Origin: Polytrichum commune
Taxonomy: Eukaryota > Streptophyta > Polytrichopsida > Polytrichales > Polytrichaceae
DNA: 64,000 nucleotides
Direction of reading: 5' to 3'
NCBI GenBank assembly: GCA_950295325.1
Contig: OX485806.1
Location: 25,048,001-25,112,000, forward strand
Shown: piece after piece, positions 45,826-59,689 of the stretch
Numbering within the stretch: the first letter of the stretch is position 1
Layout: every line of letters begins with the position of its first letter
Notes under the pieces: generated by a model
Database searches by the model: none
The model's input: the letters and a program-made list of their open reading frames with translations, nothing else
Told to the model about the DNA's origin: nothing
Position numbers and translations under genes: made by a program

Positions 45826-48570
45826 ATGATGAGGAAGTGTAAGGGTGGCATGCATCATCATCCACTGGTTTGATGATGGCAAATAAAGATTCATCAAAAG
45901 GTGCTTCTAAAGGAAATTGAAGGACACCTACTAGGACTTCAAAAATTCATAGTAAACACAAAATTAAATCATGTTGAGATTTTTTTTTAAGATTTTAAAA
46001 GATTTTTTTAGAGTTGTGACCTAAGGGATTTGTTAACCCATTGTGATTGCTATTTCATTGATCTGACCATGGAAGGATAGCAAACAACAAATAATGTCCG
46101 TTTAAGACATGTTTACCTTAACAATATACTTTCATTGTTGATGTTGTAAATGCAATGGACACCACTTAGGGTCCAGGTGTACCATCGTATCAATGGAGTT
46201 AAATGGGTTTAGTTGATTCTCTTAATTTAATAAAATTTAAATGGAATAATTGTACTACAAATGAATAGCCTTCAATTTTAACTTTCTTTGGAGTCTACTT
46301 CACCATTTTAGGCCTAGTTCAAACGAGCATCAAGACAAAGAGTGAACAAGGGCACCCCAACTAGTCTTTCATCCCCCCCAAAGTGCTTCCACATCATCAA
46401 GTCATTGTGTATGCCGTCCAATTCATGAGACACGGCTTCAGACTTGTCATAGCCCTAACCGACCCTAACTAGCCCTAACCGACCCTAACTAACCCTAACC
46501 AAACAAGCATGAGCATTCCTCCACCATAGAAGTTGGAGCCACCCCCCATGCAAGACCCAAAACTTCTCCATTGAGGTGGCTACATTGGTGGGTGACATGG
46601 CGGGTTGACGAAGTGGACACAAAGGAGGGTCATGTCCATGTAAGGGCCCAAATCCTTTCACCTTGGCCCACCAAACTTTCAAGCTTGAGATTGATATTTA
46701 GTCTAATGTCTCAAGCTTTTGAGTCTTAATGGGCACTTACACACAAACCACAAGCAAGATTGTTGATGGTTGGGAGTTTATTTCATCGGGCTCCATTTCC
46801 TATATGAACAAAGTGTGATTATTTCCACCTTGTCTAGACAATTCGTGTGGCCGACATCAATTTTCACCCACACTCGTAGGACTATTTAGTGTACTTTTTG
46901 GGCATGCTTATGGGACATACATGCTAGTAATTATGGTGAAGCTTTGAGAGTTTAGGACTACTTAGTGTACTTTTTGGTCATACATCCTAGAAGTTCCGAA
47001 AGTAATCAAAGCGGAGTAGATCTCCCTCGTCGTTGAACATTCAAGTTGGAATGTGGTTGTCATAACATTTATCAATTATGGATGTTGCATTCTTCAATCA
47101 TTGTATAACAATTTGGCAACGTTTTGCTCAGTCCTTAACTCTAAATCCTAAATGGAATGGAGAATATTCTAACAAACATTCACTCTCAGTTTCTTGATGA
47201 GTTGTTCTCCAGTTTTTATCATCTGGAATGGGGATTAAATTCTGTCAGTGAGCTACAATACAAGATGCAAGGGTGGTGGTAAATTAAATATGACATTCAG
47301 CATCACTTGCTATTTAGAACTTCACGTCTCATTTTTTATAACAAAGTTCAAATCGGTTGTTTGAATATTGATGAGCATTAACATTTTTACTTGTAAAATA
47401 TTACACTAATATTAAAATTTTATAGCACTCTGTAATTCCAAATGATAACTTAGTGTAGTTAACTTTCATTAGTGGCTGAGATAAGTTTAGGGTCCAGCCG
47501 CACTTACCGGTTAAAGCTTATGTTAGAGTAACATAACTCAAATTAGTTATATTCTGCCCGCACTGCCCAGTAAAGAGAATTAGACTGAATTCCAACCTCA
47601 AGCTTGCGAGTTCGGTGGGCCAAGATGAAAGAATATGAGCCGTTTCATGGGCCTGAGATAGTGGAATAGAGAAGGTTTGAATTGCAGATTATTCATTTGG
47701 AGTAGAGTACTGATGTTATGGGCTTGCCTAGAAAACCTTTGACATTGGAATAAAATAAGTGTTCATCCCCATGTTTGCCTCACTTCAGAATAATTTCAAA
47801 AACAGAACAGTATTGTTTCAACACAATTTGTCCACTTACAGTAGCCATTGTAGATGCCATAAAGGCCACAACTATCACTTGCTATAATTCTCTTGCAACC
47901 CGTTCAGGCATCAAACCTGGACCTCACATTGCCTGGCCTGTCACCATCCAAACATGAAAGCCCAGGATCTCCTACTAAATGACCTCGCATTCTAGCACAA
48001 TTTTATTTTCCTTTTAGCACATGTAAATGAGCGCCCTCAGACACTTGCTCTGGGTTTGAAAAAGATGGTCATGCTGATGTTGAATACCTGGTAACGCATA
48101 TTGGTCCAGGCTATATGAAGCTTCTGACAAAGGAAATTCTTTTGAAGAGACGCCAATCCTGCAGATCTTGAATTGCAAAAGAAAGCTGCAGCTCACAAAT
48201 GCCAGAAAGGAGCGAAAATTGCTGAATAATACTACCTACCAGAAACTGCTTCTGTCAATGGACTGCCATTGGGCAATGCAACCTCTACCTTGAAATCTTG
48301 TTTGTCAGCTTGAGAAATGCTCTTTGTATCCTTCTGAAATGAATTAGGCAGATGCGCCACACTTTGTGCATGACATCTTGCATCCCTGCACAAATGATAA
48401 CATTCAATCAATACCAGACACTCTGCCTCCTGGAGCTTCACATGAATCAAAAAATGAGCTTCACTGCCTTTTGCAACTGCATCCAGTCCAACTGCATCTG
48501 CAAAAAATCTAGAAAATTTAACTTGGAGTCATAGGTGACAGAAGATACCTGTCAAAATTGAAACATTCCC
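45826..48570. other. Intergenic plus CYP40 3' flank
   Basis: Contains a 10-bp telomere-like tandem repeat (46451-46500) and a direct repeat pair (TAGGACTA.TTAGTGTACTTTTTGG at about 46877 and 46952, spacing 75 bp). The segment 48.2-48.57 kb downstream of the cyclophilin stop may be a spliced 3' UTR. No other gene is recognised. Confidence 0.45.
46451..46500. repeat. 10-bp CCCTAAC tandem repeat (five units)
   Basis: AGCCCTAACC and GACCCTAACT alternate, then AACCCTAACC. The CCCTAA core resembles plant telomere DNA, but the period is 10 and not 7. Confidence 0.9.
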
Positions 48571-50324
48571 TCATTGGAACATCCTGGCATATGCTTTCTT
48601 CTCCTTTGCACTACGATCATTGATCTACACACCAAAAGCCAAGAGGATCATTAGATAAGCACACCAAGTTTTAAGTGCAAATGCCCTGATTGGATCATGT
48701 TAAATCTGCGAGTGAATTCCACAGAAATGATAAAGAAGCCTCTGCAATAACCTCCGAAAACGTCTTGCAACACTATCCTTGCCTTTCTTTGCACCTTGAC
48801 AAAACAATACTGAAGCTTATTGAGTCGTACCTTCTTTTTGACGTTGGCAAGCTCTTTCTTGATTCCAGCTGCACAACATGCACCAACTAGGGTCAGACAT
48901 GGACAACATGCATTCTCAAATCAATCTACAAGTTCCACATTAAGGTGCATGACCAAGTGGAGATGGCAAGCTACCATATCATTCTCGCACACAAGGCAAG
49001 TACCTGAACCAAGAGCACGTGACTAAGCCCCTGGAAAGTCTGAAATACTGAAGACAAAGTCCAAGGCACAGCCTTAAATTTGTTGCAGATAACTCATGAA
49101 TTTGCCTATTTGTTACATCAACATTTCTAGTACAAGTGCTGACGAGGAGCTAATCTCCTAGAATAACTCTGTTAATTAGCAGACTCAAAAACTTCCAGCG
49201 CACAAGGCAGGGTTCCTTGCATATCTTACCGTCGTTTGGTTCAATGTTTGAAGCTTTTGTCAGGCTCAACAACGCTGAATCAATGTCCTGCAGTGCTAAT
49301 TGAGCCTGCAGTAGGATTTGAGAGTTAATATATTGGTCCACACTAGAGACATGATCAGCCCAAATATTGAAGATGTTTTTGTCGCATGATACCACGGCAT
49401 TTGGTGCAATATCAGGATAGCCATCCATGGACTAAGCAAATTGGGTGCCAGACAACCATACAGAGATTCAAATGAGGAGCACAACCAAGATGTGAAAGGC
49501 CAACGTGGATATCACCTGGCCTTGGCGGAAGAGAGCCTTGACATTATCAACTCCAGTTTGCATAGCATAGTCACAGTCAGTGAGTGCTCCTTGAGGATCA
49601 TTCAGCTTCAACTTGCAGGCCTGTATTATCAGTGTTATTTTATGTAGAATTGCTATCAGTGATGGAAAATCTTCACCCAAACAATAACATACAGTGTAGC
49701 TGGTTATGAAAGAACCAGAATCTGGGCTATCATTCAAGTCGCATCTGTCTGCTAATATACTTACCGCACTGTTGGTCAGAATGACAGATTTCGTCTTTCG
49801 TAATGAGTTGCTTCTCACTGTCCAAGTCAACAAACATTCAAAGATGTCAAGTCATCATCTGCCCAGAAAGCCACAGGAACAAGTATAACCATTGTAGTGC
49901 AGATACACCATGAGACCAAAGATGATTGTATTAGAGCAGTTGCTATGCACCTCAGTACATTCAGGACTTACATTCATCAAGTTCCTCCTTCTCCCAGCAT
50001 ATATCAAGGTAGCGAAGTGCCTTGCGATATTTTCTCAGAGCAGTCTTGTAATCCCCTTTCTGTTTCAACAATGCCAGAAATATCACAGCAACATGTTGAC
50101 AATCAGAACACCTAGACACTCTGCAGGAAAAATCCCACCCATTTGAGAACATGATTTCAAACAAAACAGTAGAACATTCTAGATACCTAGAATGCATACC
50201 TTGAAATAGTCATTCCCAAAACTGCGAGCAGAGTCAACTGCTGCTTCCCACCAAGCTGATTCAAGTGGCTGCTCATCCAAATCTGAGGGCCAATCTGGGT
50301 ATTTGTCTCCATCTTGTGCAAAAC
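48571..50324 (-). CDS. CYP40: CYP40 exons 3-9: linker and TPR domain
   Basis: Seven short exons encode [20 protein letters not shown] (TPR1), CWEKEELDE...[14 protein letters not shown] (TPR2), [13 protein letters not shown] and [12 protein letters not shown] (TPR2/3), and [18 protein letters not shown]. Asn and Lys/Arg residues of the HSP90-binding carboxylate clamp (GN..FK, TNSA, KALFRQ) are visible. The gene ends with MFQ and TGA at 48573-48571. Confidence 0.94.
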
Positions 50325-52574
50325 CTACGTACACACAATACACTTAGAAACTCTTCCATCCTCATTACAGGAAAACACGCATTTAGTCCAACCAAGAACT
50401 TATTTGTTTCAAGCTATTGCTATCAGTTGCTCGTGACTACACAGCAGAATATGTCAGGCATGATTGTAGGAGCAAGCACTTCCAACAGACATATTCTTAC
50501 ATGGGAGGCAATTCTGAGAGCTAATCCCTTACCTGCAACGCCATCTTCAGAACCTTCTGGCAGCTCACCACAATCCACGATGCAGACCTCATTAAATGGA
50601 CGAGCACTTGCACTGTCGGTAGGCTGATGCTCAATGGAGCGCACTACCCCCATGCCTTTAATCACCTTGCCAAATACAACGTGTCCTCCATCGAGGTGTG
50701 GAGTCCTCGTGGTGGTGATGAAAAACTGGGACCCATTTGTGTTAGGCCCGGAATTTGCCATGGATAAAACACCTTTTCGTTCATGCTTCAACGTAAGATT
50801 CTCGTCCTCAAAGTTTTTCCCATATATAGACTCGCCACCAGTTCCGTCTGCGTTTTCAAAATCTCCTCCTTGGATCATGAAGCCTTTTATTACTCGGTGG
50901 AAAATACTGCCCTGTTGAAATGAGAGCATCGAGGATACATTCCGGGAAGAGAAAGCTGGTCAGTCAACAGGGATGGGAGCCAAGCGGTGTATCCACAGGG
51001 GATCACACGCTTTTGGAGCCTGCAGACAGGGAAAGACTTTAACCATCTACAAACACACTTCCTATCCTCCACGTGTGTGCATGCCTTCATACCATGGCGT
51101 GAGTACGTATCTCGATATAAAGAAACATCACCATATATAACATTTTCAAAATGGATAAAGGAAAATATATACCCATTTTGACACATTTCATCCCACTTTC
51201 TATACCCATTTTCATGGCCATATACATCATTTTGAGCGAGAAAGAATTGCTGCATACCAGAACACCTCTCAACCATCCAATAGAATGTGGCCAATTCCTA
51301 TCAAATGCCTCGAACTACACTACTTCGGGGTCTGTAAAGCTAATTCCGGTGTCAAATCAAGGAACGTAATCTCCGGACTACAGAGTAACTCAGGGGTTTT
51401 ATGTTGGATGAATGAGAGGTAGAATCGTATGCAATAATTCCCTCTGGCCATCGTCTTGTATCAATTTTTCACAGGGCGTGGATATGAAGTGTCATGTGTA
51501 GATTGGAGAGTGGATAAACTGTCACCAAAACATTCAAACCAAAAATTACCTAGGAAGACCGTAACTAGTGTAGATTAAATTAAACTCCATAATCGATTAA
51601 CCTCCGTTTCCATGCAGGACACTTGAAGGAAATACCCGTAGACTGTGCATGGGTACCTCCTTCGTCTTTAAGGCTCATCTTCTTTCACTTCAAGAAATTA
51701 CCGACAAGTGTCATCTAGGCATGCCTGGCGCCTACAGTGTGCAAACCGTTATCAGACAGTCTTAAATGCTGTCATAAGAAACGCATTGTGTACTCGGTGT
51801 TAGTGATTGAACCACCTCTTATGATATTTCACGCCATCACGTGCAAAATACTCTCTACGTCTCTGCTCAACATTGTCTACGAATGCGACCGACTTTCCTC
51901 AGATATTCTGAGATACTATGTTCTGCTAGGAATGGTTTCAATATTTTATTTATTCTGTTGAGACCGCAATAATCCTGAAACTCTTTTCTTGATGATTCTG
52001 CGTACAAAGAAGGTGTAATTTCTTGGTCGTCCAAGTTCCAACCCATTTTCATTGTAGACATATCTTGACCCGACAACATTTATATCAACGTCCTATGACG
52101 CTTTTTCAATACAGTAAACCAGGAGCACCAATTAAATAAATCTCTACAGCAAAGAGCCTGTGAGGAACGATTGTGAGGAGATTATCTAAATTGAATCCAA
52201 CTTCACTATGCCGACAGTTCATTGAAAATCATCAAAAGTTCCTTTTCCAGATACACAGAATCAAAATGTGGAGACCATAATACATCAGTGACATGGTAAG
52301 GAAGGGATCAGTTCTTCCGTACTTTGAAATGAAGGGGGCGCCCGGAGCCTTGCGCATTGCCTTTGTCGCCCGTGCAAAGAGCTCGGAAATTCTCGGCTGT
52401 CCTCGGCACCACGTCCGCAAACAGTTCAATGACAATCCGTCCTTCCATGTCTCCACCGATGCTGATGTCCATGAACACTCGAGGATTTGGCTTCGTCGTG
52501 ACCACTACATCCACTCCTCCATTCGCTTCTTCTCCATTATTCACGCTCAGATTCTCCATCGCTTCCACGGCCAT
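48571..52574 (-). CDS. CYP40: Cyclophilin 40 (PPIase-TPR co-chaperone; SQUINT type)
   Basis: Complete nine-exon gene: 52574-52323, 50911-50533, 50324-50200, 50059-49972, 49817-49765, 49620-49516, 49305-49230, 48868-48831, 48624-48571. All phases agree, and the 389-residue product ends KKAYARMFQ. Domains: short N-terminal extension (1-25), cyclophilin PPIase (about 26-200), linker with DWPSDLDEQ, then three TPRs (about 240-375). Cyclophilin 40 catalyses prolyl cis-trans isomerisation and docks on HSP90. In Arabidopsis it supports AGO1 loading with small RNAs and the juvenile-adult transition. The start chosen is the first ATG in frame (MAVEAMENL); a second Met five codons later is the alternative. 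Intron 1 is unusually long (1.4 kb). Confidence 0.96.
50533..52574 (-). CDS. CYP40: CYP40 exons 1-2: cyclophilin PPIase domain
   Basis: Exon 1 (84 codons) reads [12 protein letters not shown] and [23 protein letters not shown]; exon 2 continues [31 protein letters not shown] and [12 protein letters not shown]. The catalytic Arg, Phe and Gln of FHR...F..QGGDF are intact. The position equivalent to cyclophilin A Trp121, which contacts cyclosporin, is His (TPHLDGGH), as in other cyclophilin 40 proteins. Reduced drug affinity is expected from family knowledge. Confidence 0.95.
50912..52322 (-). other. CYP40 intron 1 (1.4 kb)
   Basis: Intron between GTACGG (donor after 52323) and TTTCAACAG (acceptor before 50911). 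It is ten times longer than the other introns of the gene. No mobile element or RNA gene is recognised inside it. Confidence 0.8.
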
Positions 52575-53540
52575 GTCGACCCGCGACGAACGAGAACGAC
52601 CGAAAGAAACAGCTCCAATCCTCCTCGTCAAAATCCACCTTCCAATTCTACGGTGGCTCTATCTCACCTCACGTTGGAAGGATCTAACAATATTCCAACA
52701 CTCCAACCAGTGAAACTAATTGTATATTCTCCCTCAAAGGCTTCCTACCAAACGGCTGGGACTCAAATCACCATCACCAACACCGCATGCAAAGCAAAAG
52801 AAATATCACTCCCCGATCAAAAACATACCAATCTCCTCACACAAAAATTCACTCCTCTGCCACATTACCTTGCCACCACAGTAATCTCCCGCCCCCTTCT
52901 AAACCTCCCCCTCCCGTTTTCTGCCTCTCCTCCCTCCACAAGAAAGCCAAGAAACAGCTCCACCGATTCAGAAGGCGCCAGATATTGCAACAAACTCTCC
53001 CACACCGATCCAGGCTGCCTACCAAAACCCTCGGGGGGCTGTAGGCGCCAAATATTGCGAGTCTCGAGAAGAACAAGAGGAAACAAACCTGGATCTCATG
53101 CACAGGAACCGCCTCCAGTTCAACAAGAGATGGCTACACATGAAGTAACGGCAGAGAGAAGGTGAAGCAGTACTAATAGGTAGGGAGGGGGGGCAGCTCT
53201 ACTTGCAATGAAGAAGCGCAGACGAGCACCAGAGCGGAACCTTTCTTTCACGCCGTCAAGCGTTTCGCAACAGAAAGAAGAAGCACAACACACACAACAA
53301 GGAAAACGGTGGAGAGAGAGAGAGAGAAGAGAGAGAATGTGGTGGGGAGAAGGCGGGCGGGCAGGCGGGGCGGGCAGGGCAGGGCAGGTAGACATTCTGA
53401 GGCGGGCAGAGGTAGAAATTAATCCACATGGGTTATTAGGGCACCAGCCAAGTGATGGGAGCGGGATGGGGTGGCCGCCACGTCGGCAGACGTGTGACAA
53501 GGTTGAGGTCCCCTTAGTTGACCTAATTAGGCTTAACATG
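52575..53540 (-). promoter_or_regulatory. CYP40 upstream region, GA tract and G-run cluster
   Basis: GC-rich upstream flank. It contains a GA microsatellite (about 53311-53336) and a G-run cluster (53344-53390) 770-815 bp from the start codon. The transcription start is not identifiable. Long open frames on both strands here are compositional. Confidence 0.5.
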
Positions 53541-56500
53541 AACTAGAGTAGACAGACCTATTTAAGCTATTTTGCATAAGTAGAGTAAATGTGTGATATT
53601 ATGATGATTTTTCACACGTCTGGAAATTGATATCACAATGTTTAACAAAAAAAATTAGCAATTTAATTCCAAGATTTGAAATTACTGTAAATTTTTAAAG
53701 GCAAAATTCTCTCCCAACCCATATTCACATCATATGTCAATCTATTCCCGATAACCAGGAGACAAAAACTTGTGTACAATTAGGGTGAGCTTCCATGTAG
53801 GTCACTCATCCACCAGATTTTAGTGTGAATAAGGACAAACCCACCCAAATATAGAGGGAAACTGGTGGGGTAGGGTTCGTACGTGCTAACTAGCTACTCC
53901 CATCTTCTCCAATCTAGGCCCACTTACTAACTTCTTCCTCCTCCCAGTTACCAAGGATGGAGTTCTAGACCATAATTGATTCTCTTGAGTCTTCAACGGG
54001 TGTTAATCTCTATGTGACTGGCACTTGTAGGTTAAAGGTTCTTTAGTGAGCACATGGAAGTCTAGCGGCCCATATCCACAGCCCTCCACATTCTAGCATA
54101 TTGCTAGAATGTGGTTGGATGGCGGCTTGTATTAAACTACATCCGAACACCTCTGACCCATTATTATCTAGAATCTAATGGACGAGCAACCTGCATGGGA
54201 GCTCACCCTTAGTGCCCTTTTGAATGAATCCAAATCCATGCCCTTTGAACTTGTTTTTTCTAGCACACCAAATGTGACGGCTACATATGTGATTCTTCAT
54301 GTCTTTTTCCATCATGTTAGAAAATGACGGCTACATGTGTGGAACTTCACAACTTAGGGGACTCTATATATTAAGAGTGGTGGGGGGGGGTCAGAAATAG
54401 GTTTGTCTATTGTACTTAGGGTTAAGGTGACTTTACAATAGCCTCCATATCACTAAGGCCATTGCGCTCTGTTAATTTATACTAGCATTGTGGCTCATTA
54501 TGTTGCAATTTGGATTCTTTTACGTCAATATGATGTGAATCCAAGATATGATTAATGTGTATTAACTAAAAATATATAGTGGAATCAACTATAAGGTAGG
54601 TCTTAAACAAATTTGAATAGGCCATATCACATGTTAGTTATATCAATGGGGACCTTGAACATCAAAATTATCAAGTTTAGTTGTGCAAGATGACATTGGA
54701 TACCTTTCCCAAACAACCTCGACACCCATGGTTCATGACATGCACGACCTTGCCTGACCTCATCAACATGCCTAAGCCTGCCTCATCCAACCCCATTAAT
54801 ATATAGGATATCAATCTCTTTGAAATCATCTTGGTGTATTTCTAGTCCTATAAGTATTTTGGCTTCATGGAATTTAGAATGAATTTCATTTCACTTCATT
54901 AGTGTTTAGTCCAAAAAACTCAAGGTCCAAAATACCCCTCGATGGACCTTACATTCAAACTAGGAAAATATTTTACTCAAGCTTGATTTATGGTTTCTCA
55001 TATTAGGAGTGTTTTCTTGAGTTAGGAACGCCGAGATTTGGTAAGAAAGTTACTAATGCCACATTAATGTCACTTTATGCTTTGAATACCTTGGACATGC
55101 ATCCTACTTAGGGCCACTCTTCCATGAGACCAAGAGCCCGTGACCATTACACTTCAAGCACTCTCATTGGTGGAAAAGGCGGAGCTAGTCCAAGTTCGCT
55201 TCACACTACGCTTGAGGGACCAACGGAGTATGTGAATGCAAGATGGATGTCAAGTCTACATGGATTCCTACATGGCATTGAATGAAGCATGTTTCATGGT
55301 CACTTGGACTATTTTCAAAAAACCACCTCTTGGAGGTAGGTGTAACACAAAATCAGGAGACCATGGCATCCTGAATGCTCACAATTGTTGATATATTATA
55401 TTTTATCATGTGTGAGGACCCGCATGAACAAAAATTCATTGAAATAGAATTTAATTGAGGGCTTGGTCACATATGGCTTCACACTACACTTGAGGACCCG
55501 TGACCGCACTACATGATTTTGGAGGTGTCTTGGGACAGCCTTTGGACACTTTCTTTTGGGCTCTCACAATTTTATGGTCACGGCTCTTGGCTCGTGTGTG
55601 AAGTGGCCCTTAGTGTAAAACTCCTCCAGTCCAAAACCCGTCCAAATTTTGCTCTCAATGGATGGGGTTGCTTAATTTTGGAGTTACTTTGGTCTTGGAC
55701 CGTAGTGGAAACCCACACCCTTAGCGTGGGCTCCCACTTGTGGGTATCATTAACTAAGTTGTACGTTCACCTACATCATAAGTACTAGTAATCTAATTAT
55801 TAATCTTAACCCACTTGTATTCACACTTGCGTATAATTTAGTAGAAAAATATTGATAACAAGGAAGTAATTTAGCAATGTTTACACAACACCTTAAGACA
55901 TATAGCTTGTTGTAGGTTTTGTGACATTGACACATGTATTAAAGTCAAAGCTAACCACAACCTTAACCCTACTCGAGGGCATGTCGTAATTAACCACATA
56001 AATAAGCTTGTGTTGGGCATTAACATAGGTAGTTTTACTTTGCATTGATAAGTAAAGACAATCATAGCCTAGAAGTACAAGTGTGAACCGGGGTAAAGTT
56101 ACCCTAAAGTGCGACACCACCCTTAAATAATCATAAGGAGCACCTCCACCCCTCAAGCTCTATAGTAGTCAACACTACCAATGCTTAGTAGTGTAGCTTC
56201 TAAGCTTTAGCAGATCTTCATTGCCGACCAAATATAAGGGCACTCCGTGGTTTTGTCTCTTATCGATATACTAATAACACGTGAATGTGTATACAAACGT
56301 ATTTTACTCTTCTATGTGTTATTGATTTGACTTTATGCCTTTAGTCCCGCCGGGGTGGGGGGGATCTACTTGGTGGAAAAAGGATCCAAAATCGCATGTT
56401 AGGGTTATTACATTTACAAGGGGATCTAGATGTGGTTTCCATCAACCAGCCGTAGGATGTCAAAGTTATGTACCTCGAATTAGCCCTCAATAACTTTTAG

Positions 56501-57400
56501 TCAAATCATGTATGAGCTTGTTGCTTTTCTTATAATTTGAAATCCACAATATTGGCAAATATGCCTTTGTGTAATACATGCCAATATTGAAATTCTGCCC
56601 AAAAGTGTCACTATGCACAAAGGACTTTGGAATATGGGGCATCTAAGAATCTACCCATCTCAATTATTGTTCACGCCAAATATGGCCCACAAACCTTGTC
56701 ATTCCCTCACCTAAATTTGGCTTGCAATGCGCGTAGTCAAATGAAAAGTTGCCTACAAAGGTTTTTCTTTTGAATTGTTCTCAATAGTCCATATGTGCTT
56801 GTAATTGCAATTCTCGCGGTGGATGTTTACCTTTGAATACACACGGTTGGATGCCCAAATTGAATGCCCTTCTATACAACCAACAAATAAAATATGGAAT
56901 CAATGCCTACTTGCCATGTGGGCAACCTTTGAGCTTGAGAGAGCCATGCCCTACCCAGATGAGACCACTTGAGCGAAGTCCCTGCAAGGTGACACAACTA
57001 CCATAGAACATAGGCCTCAACCAACACACTCATTGGCCCATATGAGGCCATTTTTGGATGGCAAAATGTTACTCAATATGAGTTTTTACGTTTCAATGAC
57101 ATATTAGTAGACCATGCCTATGTTACCACTATAATATGATAACTTCAACTAAGAACACCTAATTGCATATCTAAATTTAATGAATAACCAAGTAATTAAG
57201 CACATAAAATAAATGTTCACAATCACATGACATTTACTCACCATCCAAATGTGAGGCAAATGTATCAGACCCACAACATGTGCAAATGGAATATCACTCC
57301 ACCATCATGAACTAAACTTACACTTATAAATTTTTAAACTAAGATATGCTTGTATACAAATCCTAAATAAAATTAGGTGCAGTTCAAGTTAGTGTATATC
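53541..57400. other. AT-rich intergenic, no gene recognised
   Basis: No conserved ORF or element end was found. Short frames (for example 55513-55788) lack any recognisable motif. Confidence 0.45.
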
Positions 57401-59689
57401 AACCATCATGTTTTTTCATGTCGAGCTTGGGTTGTGAGTCTTCATGAACATGTTTCCAAGCATTGGCAAAGCCCCCCCCCCCTCCCCCAAGACTCACACA
57501 CCCAATTGGTCCTCTTGCAAATACACTACCCTCACTAATATCCATGTCCGATCGTCTCTCATAGACAAAACTCCGGATCACCACACTTTGCATTGCATGA
57601 TGGCTCATTAGCTCCATCAACTCCTCTACGTCCTCACATATATCTCCCATCACATTCACTATTTAGTTATTTTCACTCTTAGGATGGGAAGGCAATTTGT
57701 TGAGTTCATAAAAATATGATTTCCATTGGCAAAAGAAATATTGTACATGTTATGCCCAATCTCCAAGTCAATGTGGTTGGACTCAACCAATCCCAATATG
57801 ACTCATCCTCTAATGCACTCCTACTTAAGGTAGTTGAACTCTAAAAGCAATACTTTAAGAAAAAAAACATCTTGGAAAATTTCTAAAAAGAAAATCCACG
57901 GTTTAGCAAATCTATACAAAGTCTATAAAAAATACTTTCAAAAAATGTAAATTTATATGCGATCTACATAAAATTTGCAGAGTCGTTTAAAGAAATGACT
58001 CGTTGATGTTGGATTGCTAGGTGAGAATCACCACCAACTCTACCTCATTGTGGGTGAGGATCTTCTATTAGATGAAAGTGTTGATGTCCCCCCTTTTGTG
58101 GATCACTTCTTACACCGCCTCGTTGAGCGGATAGATCTCTAAGTAGCCGTTGTAATTGGCCAAAGGTGGTGCTCTTCTTAAAGCATTCTTGCATTCTTCT
58201 TACACTGCTACTATGAATAGTTGAAGTGGTGCTACTTTATACTTAATACCACATATAAGTAATTGTTTTTAACAATGACTTACTTGATGGCACCGTTGCA
58301 CTCACTTGTTGACGGCTTTAGGATTTTATTTTATTTTATTAAAAAAAAACTATTGCCATAAGGAAGGTGTTACTTGAAGGCACCGCTACCTCATACGTGG
58401 AGTCAAGTGTGTGATATGAACTCTTACGGGCATTGGTAATTATGCATGGCTAGCTTTGAAAGCATCAAACCCATCATGCTTGTCACTAAGGTAGTCGTGC
58501 CACATTTGATTACTTATCTTGATTAGATCTCACCCATATTTGTGATTGGTATGTGATTTGGTGTGGATCCAAGAACATACATAAAAAAGATACGTGCTTA
58601 ACAATAATCGGACTCCCTAATCAAAATATGTTAACCATTCTAGGTTCAATAGTCAACACAATTGGGGAGACCTACACTCTAAACTTTGTAATATCAACCT
58701 CCTTAATGTCACTCCTTCTCTTATATATCTTGAAACCCTAGAGAACGGATGTTCTCAATTTACATATCACTCCTTATCGTCACGTTTCCCTCTCGTATGT
58801 CATGGGCTTGGACATTAAAATAAAGTACCAAAGAATTCAAACCACATGCTTGCCTACATCACATTTTCATCATTGTAAAAATTATCATTATTGCAATGTT
58901 GGCTTTGTGTTATTCCATATTGTCACATGCTCCACTAAATTTTATCACCCATCTATGTCGACACTACATAACTCCTTATTTTCATGTGCACTTTGGTTGC
59001 CCAAGCGTGAAATTACATAGTTTAGAGTGTATATGACCATTTAAAGAAGATGAGAATATCCACTTTAATAATGAATAAGATATTCACATAAGCTCTGAAA
59101 ATTACGAGAAAGCAGCTACGGCCTCGATTGGGCTTTGCGAATCATCTCATACTAATCACATGTTTCACATTCTAGGAGAAGTGAGCTAGATCGAAAAAGT
59201 AACCATTTAAGTATTGTCTACCTTATGTAGTGAGCTCACAAGGTCGACCAACCTCTGTTGACATGCTAAAGTAGGATCCATGTTAAAAATGTTTGTAAGT
59301 TGTGCATCTTCCGCTAGTTACTTATCGATGGTTCCACCTTAAAACCCACCAACTACTATCACAAGCCACTAGCTACTCTTAAAATTTACTAGATATTGGT
59401 TACTACTAAGGCCAATGGTCACAAACACAGTGTCTACTCCTTGCAAAGGGTGAAGTACACTAAATATGATATTGAGTGTCACGTACTATTCGGATCTACA
59501 CAATGTTGCTATATCTTTTTTCCTATAATTGATGTAAGCTTTTACTAAGTAAAGTTGTTAAAATTCTATCATGTCCAAACCACCAATTTAACATTTATTG
59601 GTAAAATACAAGATATACGATGAATAGATAGATATAAGATTGTGTAATTCCAAATGGTAAGTGACATATTTAGTGTAGTTCTATATCCA
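57401..59689. other. Intergenic, no gene recognised; part of a dispersed repeat
   Basis: A C11TC5 tract at 57472-57488 lies in an 86-codon minus-strand frame of unknown identity (57659-57399). Sequence at about 58553-58660 and 59030-59195 is similar to 61170-61260 and 61290-61450 respectively. Confidence 0.4.
59030..59195. repeat. Dispersed repeat, diverged copy 1
   Basis: About 150 bp alignable with 61290-61450 in the same orientation (AAGA.GA.ATATCCACTTT, AATGAATA.GATATTCA, CTACGGC..CGAT, CTAATCACATGTTTCA). Identity appears to be around two-thirds. Family unknown. Confidence 0.6.

Noticed and set aside
48232-48450. 72-codon frame downstream of the CYP40 stop
   Set aside because: It lies after the conserved MFQ-TGA terminus. 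Probably 3' UTR, with no family recognised.
52293-53165. 290-codon + strand open frame across CYP40 exon 1 and its upstream region
   Set aside because: It overlaps the conserved PPIase exon on the opposite strand, and the rest is Pro/Ser/Thr-rich low complexity without a recognised domain.
53120-53539. 139-codon minus-strand frame upstream of CYP40
   Set aside because: Low-complexity Leu/Ser/Cys-rich translation of a CT/GC-rich promoter region with no homologue recognised. More likely 5' flank.
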